DNA of 64,000 bases from Enterobacter mori LMG 25706. Its GTDB lineage: Bacteria; Pseudomonadota; Gammaproteobacteria; Enterobacterales; Enterobacteriaceae. Each line of letters begins with the position of its first letter. Position 1 is the stretch's first letter. A program made the position numbers and the translations under genes. Shown here one piece after another: positions 9,450 to 24,584 of the stretch. Location of the stretch: NCBI RefSeq assembly GCF_000211415.1, contig NZ_GL890775.1:164894-228893 (forward strand), given 5' to 3'. The notes beneath the pieces were generated by a model. The model was not told the origin of the DNA, did not search any database, and saw only the letters and a program-made list of their open reading frames with translations.

Positions 9450-10337
9450 TTACCAGACGTAAGTGAGCAGGTTGTGTGAATCCGGCACCATAAAGTCTAC
9501 GGACATCATCACGGACAGCGAGGTGATGGCGACAATCGAGAACACAAACAGCTTGCGCGCCCAGACTTTGTCATCTTCCACTTTGTAACCGCGCAGCGCC
9601 ATGCCGAGCCACCAGACGCTCACTGCAGCCGCCACCACCAGATATTTATACCCGGCGTAGCCGCCCAGAGAGAGCATCAGCGTTGCCACAGCAAAGGCGA
9701 TGATGTAGAGCGTGATGTGGTTCTTGGCAACGGAAATGCCCTTCACGACCGGCAGAACCGGAATGTTCGCTGCCTGATAATCCTTAAAGCGGAAAATCGC
9801 GATGGCATAGGAGTGCGGCATCTGCCACAGGCTAAAGATAGCCAGCAGTATCAGCGCACCGCTGTCGAACTCGTTCGTGACTGCGCAGTAGCCAATCACC
9901 GGCGGCGCAGCGCCGGAGAGAGAACCAATCAGCGTGCCGTAGACGGAGTGACGCTTCATATACAGGCTGTAGACGCCCACATACACCACGAACCCCATCA
10001 CCCCCAGCCAGCAGGCCAGCGGGTTAGCACCAAACCACAGCAGCATAAAGCCAGCAATACCCAGCAAGGTGGCGTACACCAGCGAGACGGAAGGGGCGAT
10101 CAGGCCTTTCACCAGCACCCGATTTTTGGTCCTTTCCATCTTCTTGTCGATATCCATGTCGATGTAGTTGTTAAATACACAACCGGACGCAACAACCAGT
10201 GACACACCGACCAGCGTGTAGATAAAGAGGGTGTAATCAATGCTGCCCTTAGAGGCCAACAGGAACCCTCCGATCACGGAGATCAGGTTGCCAAAGATGA
10301 TGCCTGGTTTCGTTACTTGCAGGTATTGCTTAAACAT
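9450..10337 (-). CDS. cyoE: Protoheme IX farnesyltransferase (heme O synthase)
   Basis: Attaches a farnesyl group to protoheme to make heme O for cytochrome bo3. It is an integral membrane UbiA-family prenyltransferase of 295 residues. The first aspartate-rich motif is in [18 protein letters not shown] near residue 67, and the later conserved segment reads [19 protein letters not shown] near residue 185. About eight to nine hydrophobic segments are evident. It is the last gene of the cyoABCDE operon, 11 bases after cyoD, and is followed by a terminator and a REP pair. Confidence 0.97.
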   Translation of the reverse strand: MFKQYLQVTKPGIIFGNLISVIGGFLLASKGSIDYTLFIYTLVGVSLVVASGCVFNNYIDMDIDKKMERTKNRVLVKGLIAPSVSLVYATLLGIAGFMLLWFGANPLACWLGVMGFVVYVGVYSLYMKRHSVYGTLIGSLSGAAPPVIGYCAVTNEFDSGALILLAIFSLWQMPHSYAIAIFRFKDYQAANIPVLPVVKGISVAKNHITLYIIAFAVATLMLSLGGYAGYKYLVVAAAVSVWWLGMALRGYKVEDDKVWARKLFVFSIVAITSLSVMMSVDFMVPDSHNLLTYVW

Positions 10338-10348
10338 ACTCGCCGCTC

Positions 10349-10674
10349 TTAGTGAACCATCATGTTGTAGTTAAGGTTCCACATAATCCAGATGGAACCG
10401 ACTACCAGGATAGCGATGATAATCACGGTAAAGATAAAGGCCGTCATATTCCAGCCTTCATCGGACTTGGTGTTCATGTGCAGGAAGCAAACCAGATGCA
10501 CCAGAATCTGAATCACAGCGGTTACCAGGATTGCGCCCAGGATAACCGGCTTAGACGCAGAACCGTTCATCACCATCCAGAACGGGATCACCGTCAGGAT
10601 GATCGACAGGATGAAACCTGTCATGTAGGTTTTTACGCTGCCGTGGGAAGCGCCATGATCGTTTGAATGACTCA

Positions 10675-10675
<1 letters not shown>
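10349..10675 (-). CDS. cyoD: Cytochrome bo3 ubiquinol oxidase subunit IV
   Basis: Small accessory inner-membrane subunit that helps CuB and heme assembly in the bo3 quinol oxidase. There are 108 residues from the ATG at 10675 ([17 protein letters not shown]) with three hydrophobic helices. A longer in-frame upstream extension is rejected because it lies inside cyoC. The cyoC stop and cyoD start overlap in TAATG, which implies coupled translation. Confidence 0.96.
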
Positions 10676-14234
<3,559 letters not shown>

Positions 14235-14712
14235 TTAACGACCTCAATTCCACGGAGTCTGGTGGCGTTTAAAGTGTGGGGGCATTTTACGGGAAGGTTA
14301 CATTACTGTAAACATCATTAGGCCTGTGTCAGGAAGGTGTTACTGGGTTCTGCCGCACATGTCACAAGTGTTGCAAATTATGTCGCTTTTTAAGACATAA
14401 GCCGCATGGCGCGGGCTTTATAACGAAAGGACCCCCAAGCATACCCTAAAAGGGGCAATTGGTATAACCATTGTTAAAAATAAACAAAAAATTAACAATT
14501 AATTATCAATAAAAAGACAACTAAAAAACGAAAATTCAATGTTTCAAATGCTGAATCGTTTAACGAGAAAATAGAGTTTGGAATTGACTCCAATAATTTC
14601 CAGAAGCTATCCCGCACAAAACAACAAATATTTTTTTTCGCGATTGTCGGTTATTTCGCCGTTATAATTTCACTTCGTGATTACAACGGGAAATAACCTT
14701 TCGTTTTTTTCT
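14235..14712. other. Long non-coding region upstream of cyoA
   Basis: 478 bases without a credible gene. The part near cyoA (14235-14400) should carry the cyo promoter and has a small inverted repeat TTATGTC/GACATAA at 14379-14400. 14450-14640 is very AT-rich, a plausible site for nucleoid-protein control. A long imperfect inverted repeat occupies 14649-14698 and is listed separately. Confidence 0.6.
14649..14710 (+). terminator. Long hairpin with plus-strand T-run after ampG
   Basis: Bases 14649-14668 and 14680-14698 form a stem of about 18 pairs with one bulge. It is followed on the plus strand by TTTCGTTTTTTTC. On the minus strand, where ampG is transcribed, only an A-rich tract follows. 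It therefore looks like a plus-strand intrinsic terminator although no plus-strand gene precedes it. Confidence 0.5.
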
Positions 14713-16188
14713 TCAGCTCATCTGCGTTTTGCGCAATGCCAGAAAATCGAGAAGTCCCCCGATAAGGATCCCGGCGATGGCGAACAGGGCACCCACGTCC
14801 AGCAGGAGCGTTTCGAGCGGGAGCGTCAGAGAGGTGGTTGCATTAATGATGAGTACGACAAGCCACAATCCCAGCGCAAGGCACCCCACCGTTAACAACC
14901 ATAAGGCAAAACGGTAGGCGCGGTGATATTCGGTACGCGGCATAAAGTGTTCAGTACGCTGGGTATATTCCAGCGTTTGACGACACACCAGCAGCAATAA
15001 AATCCCCGGCACGGCGGCAACCACCGAGAAGAGATAAAATGTCGGCCAGCCGTGGGCTTCAACGAACCAGCCTGCAATGGGGCCGACATAAACGCGGCCC
15101 ACGGCGGAAAGTGCTGAAAGCAGGGCAAACTGCGTGGCGGAAAATGATTTGTTGCACAGGGTCATCAGCAGGGCGACAAAGGCTGCCGTTCCCATTCCGC
15201 CGCAGAGGTTTTCAAAGAACACGGCTGCCGCCATGCTGATCATATGCTTATCGGAAATCGACAGCAGCCAGTAGCCCGCATTCGACGCCCCTTGCAGGAT
15301 GCCGAAGATCAGCAGGGCGCGGAACAGCGTCAGCCGCTGCATCAACACGCCGCCGTACAAGGCGCCGACGATAGTTGCAAACAGTCCCAGCGTTTTATTC
15401 ACCACGCCAACTTCCCCGGCATCAAAACCGACGCCGCGTATGAGGAAGGTGGTGGTCAGACTCATGGCAAAGGCATCGCCGAGTTTATACAGGACAATCA
15501 GCAGCAAAATCAGCCAGGCATTGTTGCGGCCAAAAAAATCACGCAATGGTTCAGCGACGGCCTGCTCCAGCGAGCGTGGAACCGGGATCACATCGCTCGG
15601 TTCAGGCGCGAACAAGGTGGCAATAATGCAGGGGATCAGCAGTGCGGCCATCAGCCAGTACATGCCCTGCCAGCCGAGATAGCGGTCAGCAAGCCACAGT
15701 GCGAGTCCACCGGAAACCAGCATGCCCAGTCGATAGCCCAGCACGCTGATGGCGGCACCCGCACCACGCTCTTCCGCTGGCAACACGTCCGTTTTCCAGG
15801 CATCGAACACGATATCCTGCGACGCGGAACAGAAGGCAATCACCACCGCAAGCGCCGCCATCCAGCGCAATTGCGTGGAAGGTTCGAGGAAGCCCATGGC
15901 GGCAATGGCCAGCAGTAACAGCACCTGCGTCATGACCAGCCAACCGCGACGCCGCCCGAGGAACGGCGGGGTATAACGGTCCATCACCGGAGACCAGAGG
16001 AACTTAAAGACGTAAGCCTGGCCGACAAGCGAGAAGAAGCCGATGGTTTTGAGATCGATATTCTCGACGGTCATCCACGCCTGTAAGGTGCCGGAGGTGA
16101 GCGCGAGGGGTAAACCGGAGGCGAAACCGAGGATCAGCAGAATGGCTGATTTCGGTTGCTGGAAAATGCGTAAGTAGTGACTGGCCAT
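14713..16188 (-). CDS. ampG: Muropeptide permease AmpG
   Basis: Inner-membrane MFS-type permease that imports GlcNAc-anhydromuramyl peptides during cell wall recycling; in species with inducible ampC it delivers the inducing muropeptides. From the ATG at 16188 (MASHYLRIFQQPKSAIL) there are 491 residues, the E. coli length, with many hydrophobic helices. FLWSPVMDRYTPPFLGRRRGW is the conserved early loop. An in-frame upstream extension of ten codons lacks family support. yajG lies 47 bases upstream on the same strand, the usual pair. Confidence 0.96.
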   Translation of the reverse strand: MASHYLRIFQQPKSAILLILGFASGLPLALTSGTLQAWMTVENIDLKTIGFFSLVGQAYVFKFLWSPVMDRYTPPFLGRRRGWLVMTQVLLLLAIAAMGFLEPSTQLRWMAALAVVIAFCSASQDIVFDAWKTDVLPAEERGAGAAISVLGYRLGMLVSGGLALWLADRYLGWQGMYWLMAALLIPCIIATLFAPEPSDVIPVPRSLEQAVAEPLRDFFGRNNAWLILLLIVLYKLGDAFAMSLTTTFLIRGVGFDAGEVGVVNKTLGLFATIVGALYGGVLMQRLTLFRALLIFGILQGASNAGYWLLSISDKHMISMAAAVFFENLCGGMGTAAFVALLMTLCNKSFSATQFALLSALSAVGRVYVGPIAGWFVEAHGWPTFYLFSVVAAVPGILLLLVCRQTLEYTQRTEHFMPRTEYHRAYRFALWLLTVGCLALGLWLVVLIINATTSLTLPLETLLLDVGALFAIAGILIGGLLDFLALRKTQMS

Positions 16189-16235
16189 GTTTTTATTGAA
16201 ACTGACCCGGCGAAGCACCGGGTCAGTGCGCAGAA

Positions 16236-16814
16236 TTAACGAGCGTTCTGCTTGATGAAGTCATGAATGCTGGTGTCCTGCGCCATATCGGCGATGGTGT
16301 CAGTCAGCACGCTGTTTACCGCGTTAGCAATGTTCTGGTTGGATGCCTGGAACGCACCTTCAACAGAGTAGCTGGCGCGGTAATTTTTGGTCATCTTGTT
16401 GCCGTTTTTCGCGGTAGCAATGATGGCGATATCCGCTTTGGTCGCGATGTTGTAGCGCACGTTACCCTGGGAGACGTCAGCGTACAGGTTGTTCACGATG
16501 ATTTGCAGATCAACCGCGCCGCTTGGCCCAATCATATAACCGCGAGAGGTCATCTGCTTCTCGAGCACTTCCTGCAGCAGGAAGCGCAGGTCGCGGGAGG
16601 CGGTCAGCGTAACCTGCTGGTTATCGCGGGTCACTTTTGCCAGCGCCTGGTCCTGACGCTGATCGGCACCGTTAATGCTCACGGTCACACCCATCAGGCT
16701 TGGATCCTGCTGAGGCAGGGTAATTTTTGGTGACACATCAATAGTCGTTGGCGGGGTTGCGCAGCCTGCCAGCATAAAAAGTGCTACCAACGGAAAGAAG
16801 AGTTTTTTTAACAT
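16236..16814 (-). CDS. yajG: YajG, predicted lipoprotein
   Basis: A 192-residue lipoprotein of unknown role that is always next to ampG. The start at 16814 (MLKKLFFPLVALFMLAGC) gives a textbook lipoprotein signal with the lipidated Cys at residue 18. An 18-codon upstream extension would break it. The mature part has the family segments ADQRQDQALAKVTRDNQ and RYNIATKADIAIIATA. Outer-membrane location is likely because Ala, not Asp, follows the Cys. Co-transcription with ampG is inferred from spacing and strand. Confidence 0.93.
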   Translation of the reverse strand: MLKKLFFPLVALFMLAGCATPPTTIDVSPKITLPQQDPSLMGVTVSINGADQRQDQALAKVTRDNQQVTLTASRDLRFLLQEVLEKQMTSRGYMIGPSGAVDLQIIVNNLYADVSQGNVRYNIATKADIAIIATAKNGNKMTKNYRASYSVEGAFQASNQNIANAVNSVLTDTIADMAQDTSIHDFIKQNAR

Positions 16815-17119
16815 TTTCAGGTTCTCAACGAATCGTAAGCATATAAAGAGAAAAATTGTCGCCATCATAACATCGCTAACGGCGAGGGGAAGTGGTCAAC
16901 GCATGTAAATTCATCGCCTTGTCCGAAAACTGACCAGTTCACCGTTTTTCTCAATCCGTGTATGACAAAACGTATGAGCCTCACAGTGAACTTCATTCGT
17001 TTGAATGAGAAAATCAGACGAAAGCTAAATATTTGTTGTCAAGGTGTAATGGAAACGGTAAAAGCGGCTAACATTTAAAGGGATGGGTGACATCCTGGCG
17101 TTGTCGGAGGAGTAATTTC

Positions 17120-17437
17120 ATGATGATACGTGAGCAGATAGAAGATAAATTAAGGGCAGCTTTTAACCCTGTGTTTCTCGAAGTTGTCGACGAAAGCTAT
17201 CGTCATAACGTACCGGCGGGTTCTGAAAGCCACTTTAAAGTGGTTCTGGTCAGCGATCGTTTCCTGGGAGAGCGTTTCCTGAACCGACATCGCTTGATCT
17301 ACAGTACCCTGACGGAAGAACTCTCCACAACCGTACATGCGCTGGCGCTGCATACCTACACCATTAAGGAATGGGAAGGCTTGCAGGATACGGTATTCGC
17401 ATCACCGCCTTGTCGCGGCGCAGGCACCATAGCCTGA
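17120..17437 (+). CDS. bolA: BolA, stress-responsive transcription/iron-sulfur factor
   Basis: Small morphogene protein induced in stationary phase and stress; it influences cell shape and biofilm and partners with monothiol glutaredoxin in Fe-S handling. There are 105 residues starting [22 protein letters not shown] lies seven bases before the first of two adjacent ATGs, which favours 17120. The conserved [21 protein letters not shown] helix-turn-helix-like segment lies at about residues 38-58. The upstream CGGCTAACA (near 17066) resembles the -10 of the gearbox promoter known for E. coli bolA, but no clear matching -35 is seen. Confidence 0.96.
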   Translation: MMIREQIEDKLRAAFNPVFLEVVDESYRHNVPAGSESHFKVVLVSDRFLGERFLNRHRLIYSTLTEELSTTVHALALHTYTIKEWEGLQDTVFASPPCRGAGTIA

Positions 17438-17493
17438 TAAATCGGATTTGCAACGGTTGGAGCTTTTCCAGTATGTTGCTTGCAGATTTCCTC

Positions 17494-17520
17494 AAAACGG
17501 CCTCCGGGCCGTTTTGTTTT
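17494..17520 (+). terminator. bolA terminator
   Basis: The stem AAAACGGCC/GGCCGTTTT with a short TCCG-type loop is followed by more T-rich sequence. Confidence 0.85.
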
Positions 17521-17547
17521 GTCTGAGTTTTGAGCGGATGGTGCGAT

Positions 17548-17571
17548 TTTAAGGCTAAAAATAGCCTTAAA
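17548..17571. repeat. 24-bp palindrome between bolA and tig
   Basis: TTTAAGGCTA, a four-A spacer, then TAGCCTTAAA: 10-bp perfect arms. It lies in the middle of the intergenic region, about 200 bases before tig. It could be an operator or an RNA hairpin. Confidence 0.5.
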
Positions 17572-17758
17572 GTGTGAAAAAAGCCGCAGCAACATGCCCC
17601 AACCGTTCTCGACTCACCTAAGTGATGCCGCTATAATGCCGCGTCTTATTGATTGTCTTCGGGATGATTCTGGCGACAGGGAATGTGAATCTACACTAAG
17701 AGAGCATCCCGGTAAAACAGACAGATTCAGAGTTGACCGAGCACTGTGATTTTTTTGA

Positions 17759-19066
<1,308 letters not shown>

Positions 19067-19094
19067 TTTCGCCCCAACGGTTTAAAGTTTGAAC

Positions 19095-19129
19095 AAAAAC
19101 CCGTTGCCTTTTGGCGACGGGTTTTTTTT
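19095..19129 (+). terminator. tig terminator
   Basis: AAAAACCCGT and ACGGGTTTTT flank a short loop, followed by a T-run 30 bases after the tig stop. Confidence 0.88.
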
Positions 19130-19201
19130 ATCACACCAATAGCCCAGGAAGAGTGCTAAAACGCCCTTTCAGTGTTAGCGTAACAACAAAAGGTTGTTAT
19201 G

Positions 19202-19230
19202 CTTGAAATAGGGCAATGTGAACCCCATAA
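19202..19230 (+). promoter_or_regulatory. Sigma-32 (heat-shock) promoter of clpP
   Basis: CTTGAAA at 19202-19208, a 14-base spacer, then CCCCATAA at 19223-19230. This matches the sigma-32 consensus CTTGAAA/CCCCAT. It lies 96 bases before the clpP ATG. Confidence 0.85.
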
Positions 19231-19325
19231 GTATGGAATCACGATGAATGAGACTGGCTGATAATCCGTCCATAAGGTTACAATCAGTACAGCAGGTGTT
19301 TTCAATTTAGATCCAGGAGACGGAA

Positions 19326-19949
19326 ATGTCATACAGTGGCGAACGAGATAACTTTGCACCCCATATGGCTCTGGTGCCAATGGTTATTGAACAGACCTCA
19401 CGTGGTGAGCGTTCTTTTGATATCTATTCCCGTCTGCTCAAGGAACGCGTTATCTTTCTGACCGGCCAGGTGGAAGACCACATGGCTAACCTGATCGTGG
19501 CGCAGATGCTGTTTCTGGAAGCGGAAAACCCGGAAAAAGACATTTACCTGTACATTAACTCCCCTGGTGGCGTGATTACCGCAGGTATGTCCATTTATGA
19601 CACCATGCAATTCATCAAGCCTGATGTAAGCACTATCTGTATGGGTCAGGCTGCATCTATGGGCGCGTTCCTGTTAACTGCAGGGGCGAAGGGTAAGCGT
19701 TTCTGCCTGCCTAATTCCCGCGTGATGATTCACCAGCCGCTGGGTGGTTACCAGGGCCAGGCGACGGATATCGAAATCCACGCCCGAGAAATTCTGAAAG
19801 TTAAAGCGCGCATGAATGAACTTATGGCGCAGCATACGGGTCAACCCCTCGAGCAGATCGAGCGCGATACCGAGCGCGATCGCTTCCTCTCTGCTCCAGA
19901 GGCAGTTGAGTACGGCTTAGTCGACTCCGTGTTAACCCATCGTAATTGA
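19326..19949 (+). CDS. clpP: ATP-dependent Clp protease proteolytic subunit
   Basis: Serine peptidase that forms the barrel of ClpXP and ClpAP. It has 207 residues including the short propeptide that is cleaved on assembly. The catalytic Ser lies in [10 protein letters not shown], the His in [11 protein letters not shown], and the Asp in [10 protein letters not shown], all in the family spacing. The ATG follows GGAGACGGAA. A consensus heat-shock promoter lies upstream, and clpX follows 126 bases later on the same strand. Confidence 0.98.
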   Translation: MSYSGERDNFAPHMALVPMVIEQTSRGERSFDIYSRLLKERVIFLTGQVEDHMANLIVAQMLFLEAENPEKDIYLYINSPGGVITAGMSIYDTMQFIKPDVSTICMGQAASMGAFLLTAGAKGKRFCLPNSRVMIHQPLGGYQGQATDIEIHAREILKVKARMNELMAQHTGQPLEQIERDTERDRFLSAPEAVEYGLVDSVLTHRN

Positions 19950-20075
19950 TGCCCGCGACGCGAGTGTGCCGCTATACTAAAGTAGGGCGGCACGCTGCTT
20001 TAAGCAGCTTGCGTCTGAGATTGGCATTTGCGTCGTCATGTGCGGCACAAAGAACTTAAAAAGAGGTTTGGACTC

Positions 20076-21350
20076 ATGACAGATAAACGCAAAGATGGTT
20101 CGGGCAAACTGCTGTACTGCTCTTTTTGCGGCAAAAGCCAGCATGAAGTGCGTAAACTGATTGCCGGGCCGTCCGTGTATATCTGCGATGAATGTGTCGA
20201 TTTATGTAACGACATCATTCGCGAAGAGATTAAAGAAGTTGCGCCACACCGTGAGCGTAGCGCGTTGCCAACGCCGCATGAAATTCGTCATCACCTTGAC
20301 GACTACGTCATCGGCCAGGAGCAGGCCAAGAAAGTGCTGGCAGTGGCGGTATACAACCACTACAAACGTCTGCGTAACGGCGATACCAGTAACGGTGTGG
20401 AACTGGGCAAAAGTAACATTCTGCTGATTGGCCCAACCGGCTCTGGTAAAACGCTGCTGGCCGAAACGCTGGCGCGTCTGCTGGATGTTCCGTTTACCAT
20501 GGCTGATGCTACCACCCTGACTGAAGCCGGTTATGTGGGTGAAGACGTTGAAAATATCATCCAGAAACTGCTGCAGAAGTGCGACTACGACGTACAGAAA
20601 GCGCAGCGCGGGATTGTCTACATCGATGAGATTGACAAGATCTCCCGTAAGTCTGACAACCCGTCCATCACCCGTGACGTATCGGGCGAAGGCGTGCAGC
20701 AGGCGCTGTTGAAATTGATCGAAGGTACGGTTGCCGCCGTTCCACCGCAGGGCGGTCGTAAACATCCGCAGCAGGAGTTCCTGCAGGTTGATACCTCCAA
20801 AATCCTGTTTATCTGCGGCGGTGCGTTTGCAGGCCTTGATAAAGTGATCTCTCACCGTGTTGAAACCGGCTCCGGCATTGGTTTTGGCGCGACGGTGAAA
20901 TCCACCTCCGAAAAACCAAACGAAGGTGAGCTGCTGTCACAGGTTGAGCCGGAAGATCTGATCAAATTTGGTCTGATCCCTGAGTTTATTGGTCGTCTGC
21001 CGGTTGTGGCAACGCTGAATGAACTGAGCGAAGACGCGCTGATCCAGATCCTGAAAGAGCCGAAAAACGCGCTGACCAAGCAGTATCAGGCGCTGTTCAA
21101 TCTGGAAGGCGTTGAGCTGGAATTCCGTGACGAAGCGCTGGACGCGATCGCCAAGAAAGCAATGGTCCGTAAAACCGGCGCGCGTGGCCTGCGTTCTATC
21201 GTTGAAGCAGCACTGCTCGACACCATGTACGATCTGCCGTCCATGGAAGATGTCGAAAAAGTGGTTATCGACGAGTCCGTTATCGGCGGGCAGACCAAGC
21301 CGCTGCTGATTTACGGCAAACCGGAAGCTCAGCAGGCATCTGGCGAATAA
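20076..21350 (+). CDS. clpX: ClpX, AAA+ unfoldase of ClpXP
   Basis: Hexameric ATPase that unfolds substrates and feeds them to ClpP. The ATG at 20076 ([15 protein letters not shown]) gives 424 residues, as in E. coli; the 16 extra upstream in-frame codons lack support. It has an N-terminal zinc-binding domain (CSFCGK and CDECVDLC, about residues 15-39), Walker A GPTGSGKT near residue 119, Walker [10 protein letters not shown] near 183, and the IGF loop that docks on ClpP (GSGIGFGA near 268). It forms an operon with clpP. Confidence 0.98.
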   Translation: MTDKRKDGSGKLLYCSFCGKSQHEVRKLIAGPSVYICDECVDLCNDIIREEIKEVAPHRERSALPTPHEIRHHLDDYVIGQEQAKKVLAVAVYNHYKRLRNGDTSNGVELGKSNILLIGPTGSGKTLLAETLARLLDVPFTMADATTLTEAGYVGEDVENIIQKLLQKCDYDVQKAQRGIVYIDEIDKISRKSDNPSITRDVSGEGVQQALLKLIEGTVAAVPPQGGRKHPQQEFLQVDTSKILFICGGAFAGLDKVISHRVETGSGIGFGATVKSTSEKPNEGELLSQVEPEDLIKFGLIPEFIGRLPVVATLNELSEDALIQILKEPKNALTKQYQALFNLEGVELEFRDEALDAIAKKAMVRKTGARGLRSIVEAALLDTMYDLPSMEDVEKVVIDESVIGGQTKPLLIYGKPEAQQASGE

Positions 21351-21377
21351 TTCACCAAATCATACAAGCAGTTATTC

Positions 21378-21408
21378 AAAAAGGGGGGATTTTATCTCCC
21401 CTTTACTT
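21378..21408 (+). terminator. clpX terminator
   Basis: AAAGGGG...CCCCTTT hairpin with a T-rich tail, 28 bases after the clpX stop. Confidence 0.75.
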
Positions 21409-21423
21409 TTTCCGTATTCATGG

Positions 21424-21453
21424 CGTTGAATGTGTGGGAAACATCCCCATATA
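21424..21453 (+). promoter_or_regulatory. Sigma-32 (heat-shock) promoter of lon
   Basis: CGTTGAA near 21424-21430 and CCCCATATA at 21445-21453, separated by 14 bases. This is the same layout as the E. coli lon heat-shock promoter. The lon ATG is 81 bases downstream. Confidence 0.82.
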
Positions 21454-21533
21454 CTGGTTACATGTTAATGGTTGTGTGAAGCACAGTGACATAACCAGTT
21501 TACCTGGCGGACACTAAACTAAGAGAGAGCTCT

Positions 21534-23888
21534 ATGAATCCTGAGCGTTCTGAACGCATTGAAATCCCCGTATTGCCGTTGCGCGATGTGGTGGTTTATC
21601 CGCACATGGTCATACCCTTATTTGTAGGGCGGGAAAAATCTATCCGTTGCCTCGAAGCCGCCATGGATCATGATAAAAAAATCATGCTGGTGGCGCAGAA
21701 AGAAGCATCAACGGATGAGCCGGGTGTAAACGATCTTTTCACCGTCGGGACCGTGGCCTCTATTTTGCAGATGCTGAAGCTGCCTGACGGCACCGTAAAG
21801 GTGCTGGTAGAAGGCCTGCAGCGTGCGCGTATTACCACTTTGTCAGACGATGGCGAACATTTCTCTGCCAAGGCAGAGTACCTTGATTCGCCTGAGCTTG
21901 ATGAGCGCGAGCAGGAAGTGCTGGTGCGCACCGCGATTAGCCAGTTTGAAGGCTATATCAAGCTGAACAAGAAAATCCCACCAGAAGTGCTAACGTCGCT
22001 GAACAGCATCGACGATCCTGCGCGTCTGGCGGATACCATCGCTGCACACATGCCGCTGAAGCTGGCTGACAAACAGTCCGCGCTGGAAATGTCCGACGTT
22101 AATGAACGTCTGGAATACCTGATGGCGATGATGGAATCTGAAATCGATCTGTTGCAGGTTGAGAAGCGTATTCGCAACCGCGTGAAAAAGCAGATGGAAA
22201 AATCTCAGCGTGAGTACTATCTGAATGAGCAAATGAAGGCCATTCAGAAAGAGCTGGGCGAGATGGACGACGCGCCGGACGAAAACGAAGCGCTGAAGCG
22301 TAAGATCGACGCGGCGAAGATGCCGAAAGAGGCGAAAGAGAAAGCGGAAGCCGAGCTGCAGAAGCTGAAAATGATGTCTCCAATGTCGGCTGAAGCGACC
22401 GTCGTGCGCGGCTACATTGAGTGGATGGTGCAGGTTCCGTGGAACGCCCGCAGCAAGGTCAAAAAAGATCTGCGTCAGGCGCAGGAGATCCTGGATACCG
22501 ACCACTACGGCCTGGAGCGCGTGAAAGACCGCATTCTTGAGTACCTCGCGGTACAAAGCCGTGTGAACAAAATCAAAGGCCCAATCCTGTGTCTGGTAGG
22601 GCCGCCAGGGGTAGGTAAAACCTCTCTGGGTCAGTCCATCGCCAAAGCGACCGGACGTAAGTATATCCGCATGGCGCTGGGTGGCGTACGTGATGAAGCG
22701 GAAATCCGCGGTCACCGCCGTACCTACATCGGTTCAATGCCGGGTAAACTGATCCAGAAGATGGCGAAAGTGGGCGTTAAAAACCCGCTGTTCCTGCTCG
22801 ATGAGATCGACAAAATGTCGTCAGACATGCGTGGCGATCCGGCGTCTGCGCTGCTGGAAGTGCTTGATCCAGAACAGAACGTGGCGTTCAGCGATCACTA
22901 CCTGGAAGTGGACTACGATCTGAGCGATGTGATGTTCGTGGCGACGTCCAACTCCATGAACATTCCGGCCCCGCTGCTGGACCGTATGGAAGTGATCCGT
23001 CTCTCCGGCTATACCGAAGACGAAAAGCTGAACATTGCGAAACAGCACCTGTTGCCGAAGCAGATTGAGCGTAACGCGCTGAAAGCGAACGAGCTGACCG
23101 TTGAGGACAGCGCGATTGTTGGCATCATCCGCTACTACACCCGTGAAGCGGGCGTGCGTAGCCTTGAGCGTGAAATTTCTAAACTGTGCCGTAAGGCGGT
23201 GAAACAGCTGCTGCTGGATAAGAGCCTGAAACACATCGTGATTAACGGCGACAATCTGCACGCCTACCTGGGCGTACAGCGCTTTGATTACGGTCGCGCA
23301 GACAACGAAAACCGCGTTGGTCAGGTGACCGGTCTGGCATGGACGGAAGTGGGTGGCGATCTGCTGACCATCGAAACCGCCTGCGTACCGGGCAAAGGCA
23401 AGCTGACCTACACCGGCTCGCTGGGTGAAGTGATGCAGGAGTCCATTCAGGCAGCATTGACCGTGGTGCGCGCGCGCGCGGAAAAACTGGGCATCAACGC
23501 GGATTTCTACGAAAAACGCGACATTCACGTTCACGTTCCGGAAGGGGCGACGCCGAAAGATGGCCCAAGTGCGGGTATTGCTATGTGTACCGCACTGGTT
23601 TCCTGTCTGACAGGCAACCCGGTGCGTGCCGACGTGGCGATGACCGGTGAAATTACCCTACGTGGTCAGGTACTGCCAATCGGTGGATTGAAAGAAAAAC
23701 TGCTGGCGGCACATCGTGGTGGGATCAAAACCGTATTGATTCCTTATGAAAATAAACGCGATCTGGAAGAGATTCCGGACAACGTGATTGCCGATCTGCA
23801 GATCCATCCGGTGAAACGCATTGAGGAAGTTCTTAGTCTCGCACTGCAGAATGAACCCTCCGGAATGCAGGTTGTAACCGCAAAATAG
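21534..23888 (+). CDS. lon: Lon ATP-dependent protease
   Basis: Cytoplasmic AAA+ serine protease that removes misfolded proteins and regulators such as SulA and RcsA homologues. It has 784 residues, the family length. An N-terminal substrate-binding domain (about 1-310) is followed by Walker [12 protein letters not shown] near residue 356, Walker [11 protein letters not shown] near 420, and the Ser-Lys dyad: Ser in [11 protein letters not shown] near 679 and Lys in [10 protein letters not shown] near 722. AGAGAGAG lies just before the ATG. Confidence 0.98.
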   Translation: MNPERSERIEIPVLPLRDVVVYPHMVIPLFVGREKSIRCLEAAMDHDKKIMLVAQKEASTDEPGVNDLFTVGTVASILQMLKLPDGTVKVLVEGLQRARITTLSDDGEHFSAKAEYLDSPELDEREQEVLVRTAISQFEGYIKLNKKIPPEVLTSLNSIDDPARLADTIAAHMPLKLADKQSALEMSDVNERLEYLMAMMESEIDLLQVEKRIRNRVKKQMEKSQREYYLNEQMKAIQKELGEMDDAPDENEALKRKIDAAKMPKEAKEKAEAELQKLKMMSPMSAEATVVRGYIEWMVQVPWNARSKVKKDLRQAQEILDTDHYGLERVKDRILEYLAVQSRVNKIKGPILCLVGPPGVGKTSLGQSIAKATGRKYIRMALGGVRDEAEIRGHRRTYIGSMPGKLIQKMAKVGVKNPLFLLDEIDKMSSDMRGDPASALLEVLDPEQNVAFSDHYLEVDYDLSDVMFVATSNSMNIPAPLLDRMEVIRLSGYTEDEKLNIAKQHLLPKQIERNALKANELTVEDSAIVGIIRYYTREAGVRSLEREISKLCRKAVKQLLLDKSLKHIVINGDNLHAYLGVQRFDYGRADNENRVGQVTGLAWTEVGGDLLTIETACVPGKGKLTYTGSLGEVMQESIQAALTVVRARAEKLGINADFYEKRDIHVHVPEGATPKDGPSAGIAMCTALVSCLTGNPVRADVAMTGEITLRGQVLPIGGLKEKLLAAHRGGIKTVLIPYENKRDLEEIPDNVIADLQIHPVKRIEEVLSLALQNEPSGMQVVTAK

Positions 23889-23918
23889 TGACCTCGCGCA
23901 AAGAGCGTCAATAAAAAC

Positions 23919-23957
23919 AAGGCTGGTAAGTCATTTCGCACTTGCCAGCCTTTTTTT
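23919..23957 (+). terminator. lon terminator
   Basis: AAGGCTGG...CCAGCCTT hairpin followed by seven T residues, about 30 bases after the lon stop. Confidence 0.88.
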
Positions 23958-24099
23958 GTATAGCTAATTTAGATTGCTGATTGGGTTAGCCATCAACAAC
24001 GGGTGTTGTAAGGTCATGGCAGGCCTGATATAACTGCTGCGCGGTCGCGCTGTGAAGGATTCAGGTGCGATATAAATTATAAAAGAGAGGAAGAGAACA

Positions 24100-24372
24100 G
24101 TGAATAAATCTCAACTGATTGACAAAATTGCTGCTGGTGCTGATATTTCTAAAGCTGCAGCTGGACGTGCGTTAGATGCATTAATTGCTTCTGTTACTGA
24201 ATCTCTGCAGTCTGGGGACGACGTTGCGCTGGTAGGCTTCGGTACTTTTGCTGTTAAAGAGCGTGCTGCCCGTACTGGCCGCAACCCTCAAACCGGTAAA
24301 GAGATCACCATTGCTGCCGCTAAAGTGCCGGGTTTCCGTGCAGGTAAAGCGCTGAAAGACGCAGTAAACTGA
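24100..24372 (+). CDS. hupB: DNA-binding protein HU-beta
   Basis: Beta subunit of the HU nucleoid protein, which bends and compacts DNA as a dimer with HU-alpha. It has 90 residues starting [20 protein letters not shown] from a GTG at 24100, as in E. coli. The DNA-binding arm contains [10 protein letters not shown] near residue 60. AGAGAGGAAGAG precedes the start. The 211-base region from lon should hold its own promoters, and a terminator follows. Confidence 0.98.
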   Translation: MNKSQLIDKIAAGADISKAAAGRALDALIASVTESLQSGDDVALVGFGTFAVKERAARTGRNPQTGKEITIAAAKVPGFRAGKALKDAVN

Positions 24373-24407
24373 TTGCTTTCCCGCTTCAGGGAAGCCGAAA
24401 AGTACAA

Positions 24408-24438
24408 GGGCGCATCATTTGATGTGCCTTTTTTGTTT
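24408..24438 (+). terminator. hupB terminator
   Basis: GGCGCATCA/TGATGTGCC hairpin followed by TTTTTTG. Confidence 0.85.
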
Positions 24439-24584
24439 GTCCAGACCTGATTTGTGCGAGTTTATGCGAGTTGTGGGCTGACAATCGCCCCGTTTTCTTG
24501 TCACAATACGCCTTTACGCGCGACGGTAAGGATTTTCCGTCAGCGTCAGGTAACCAGTCACCTACAGCGGAGTGTTGTTACACC

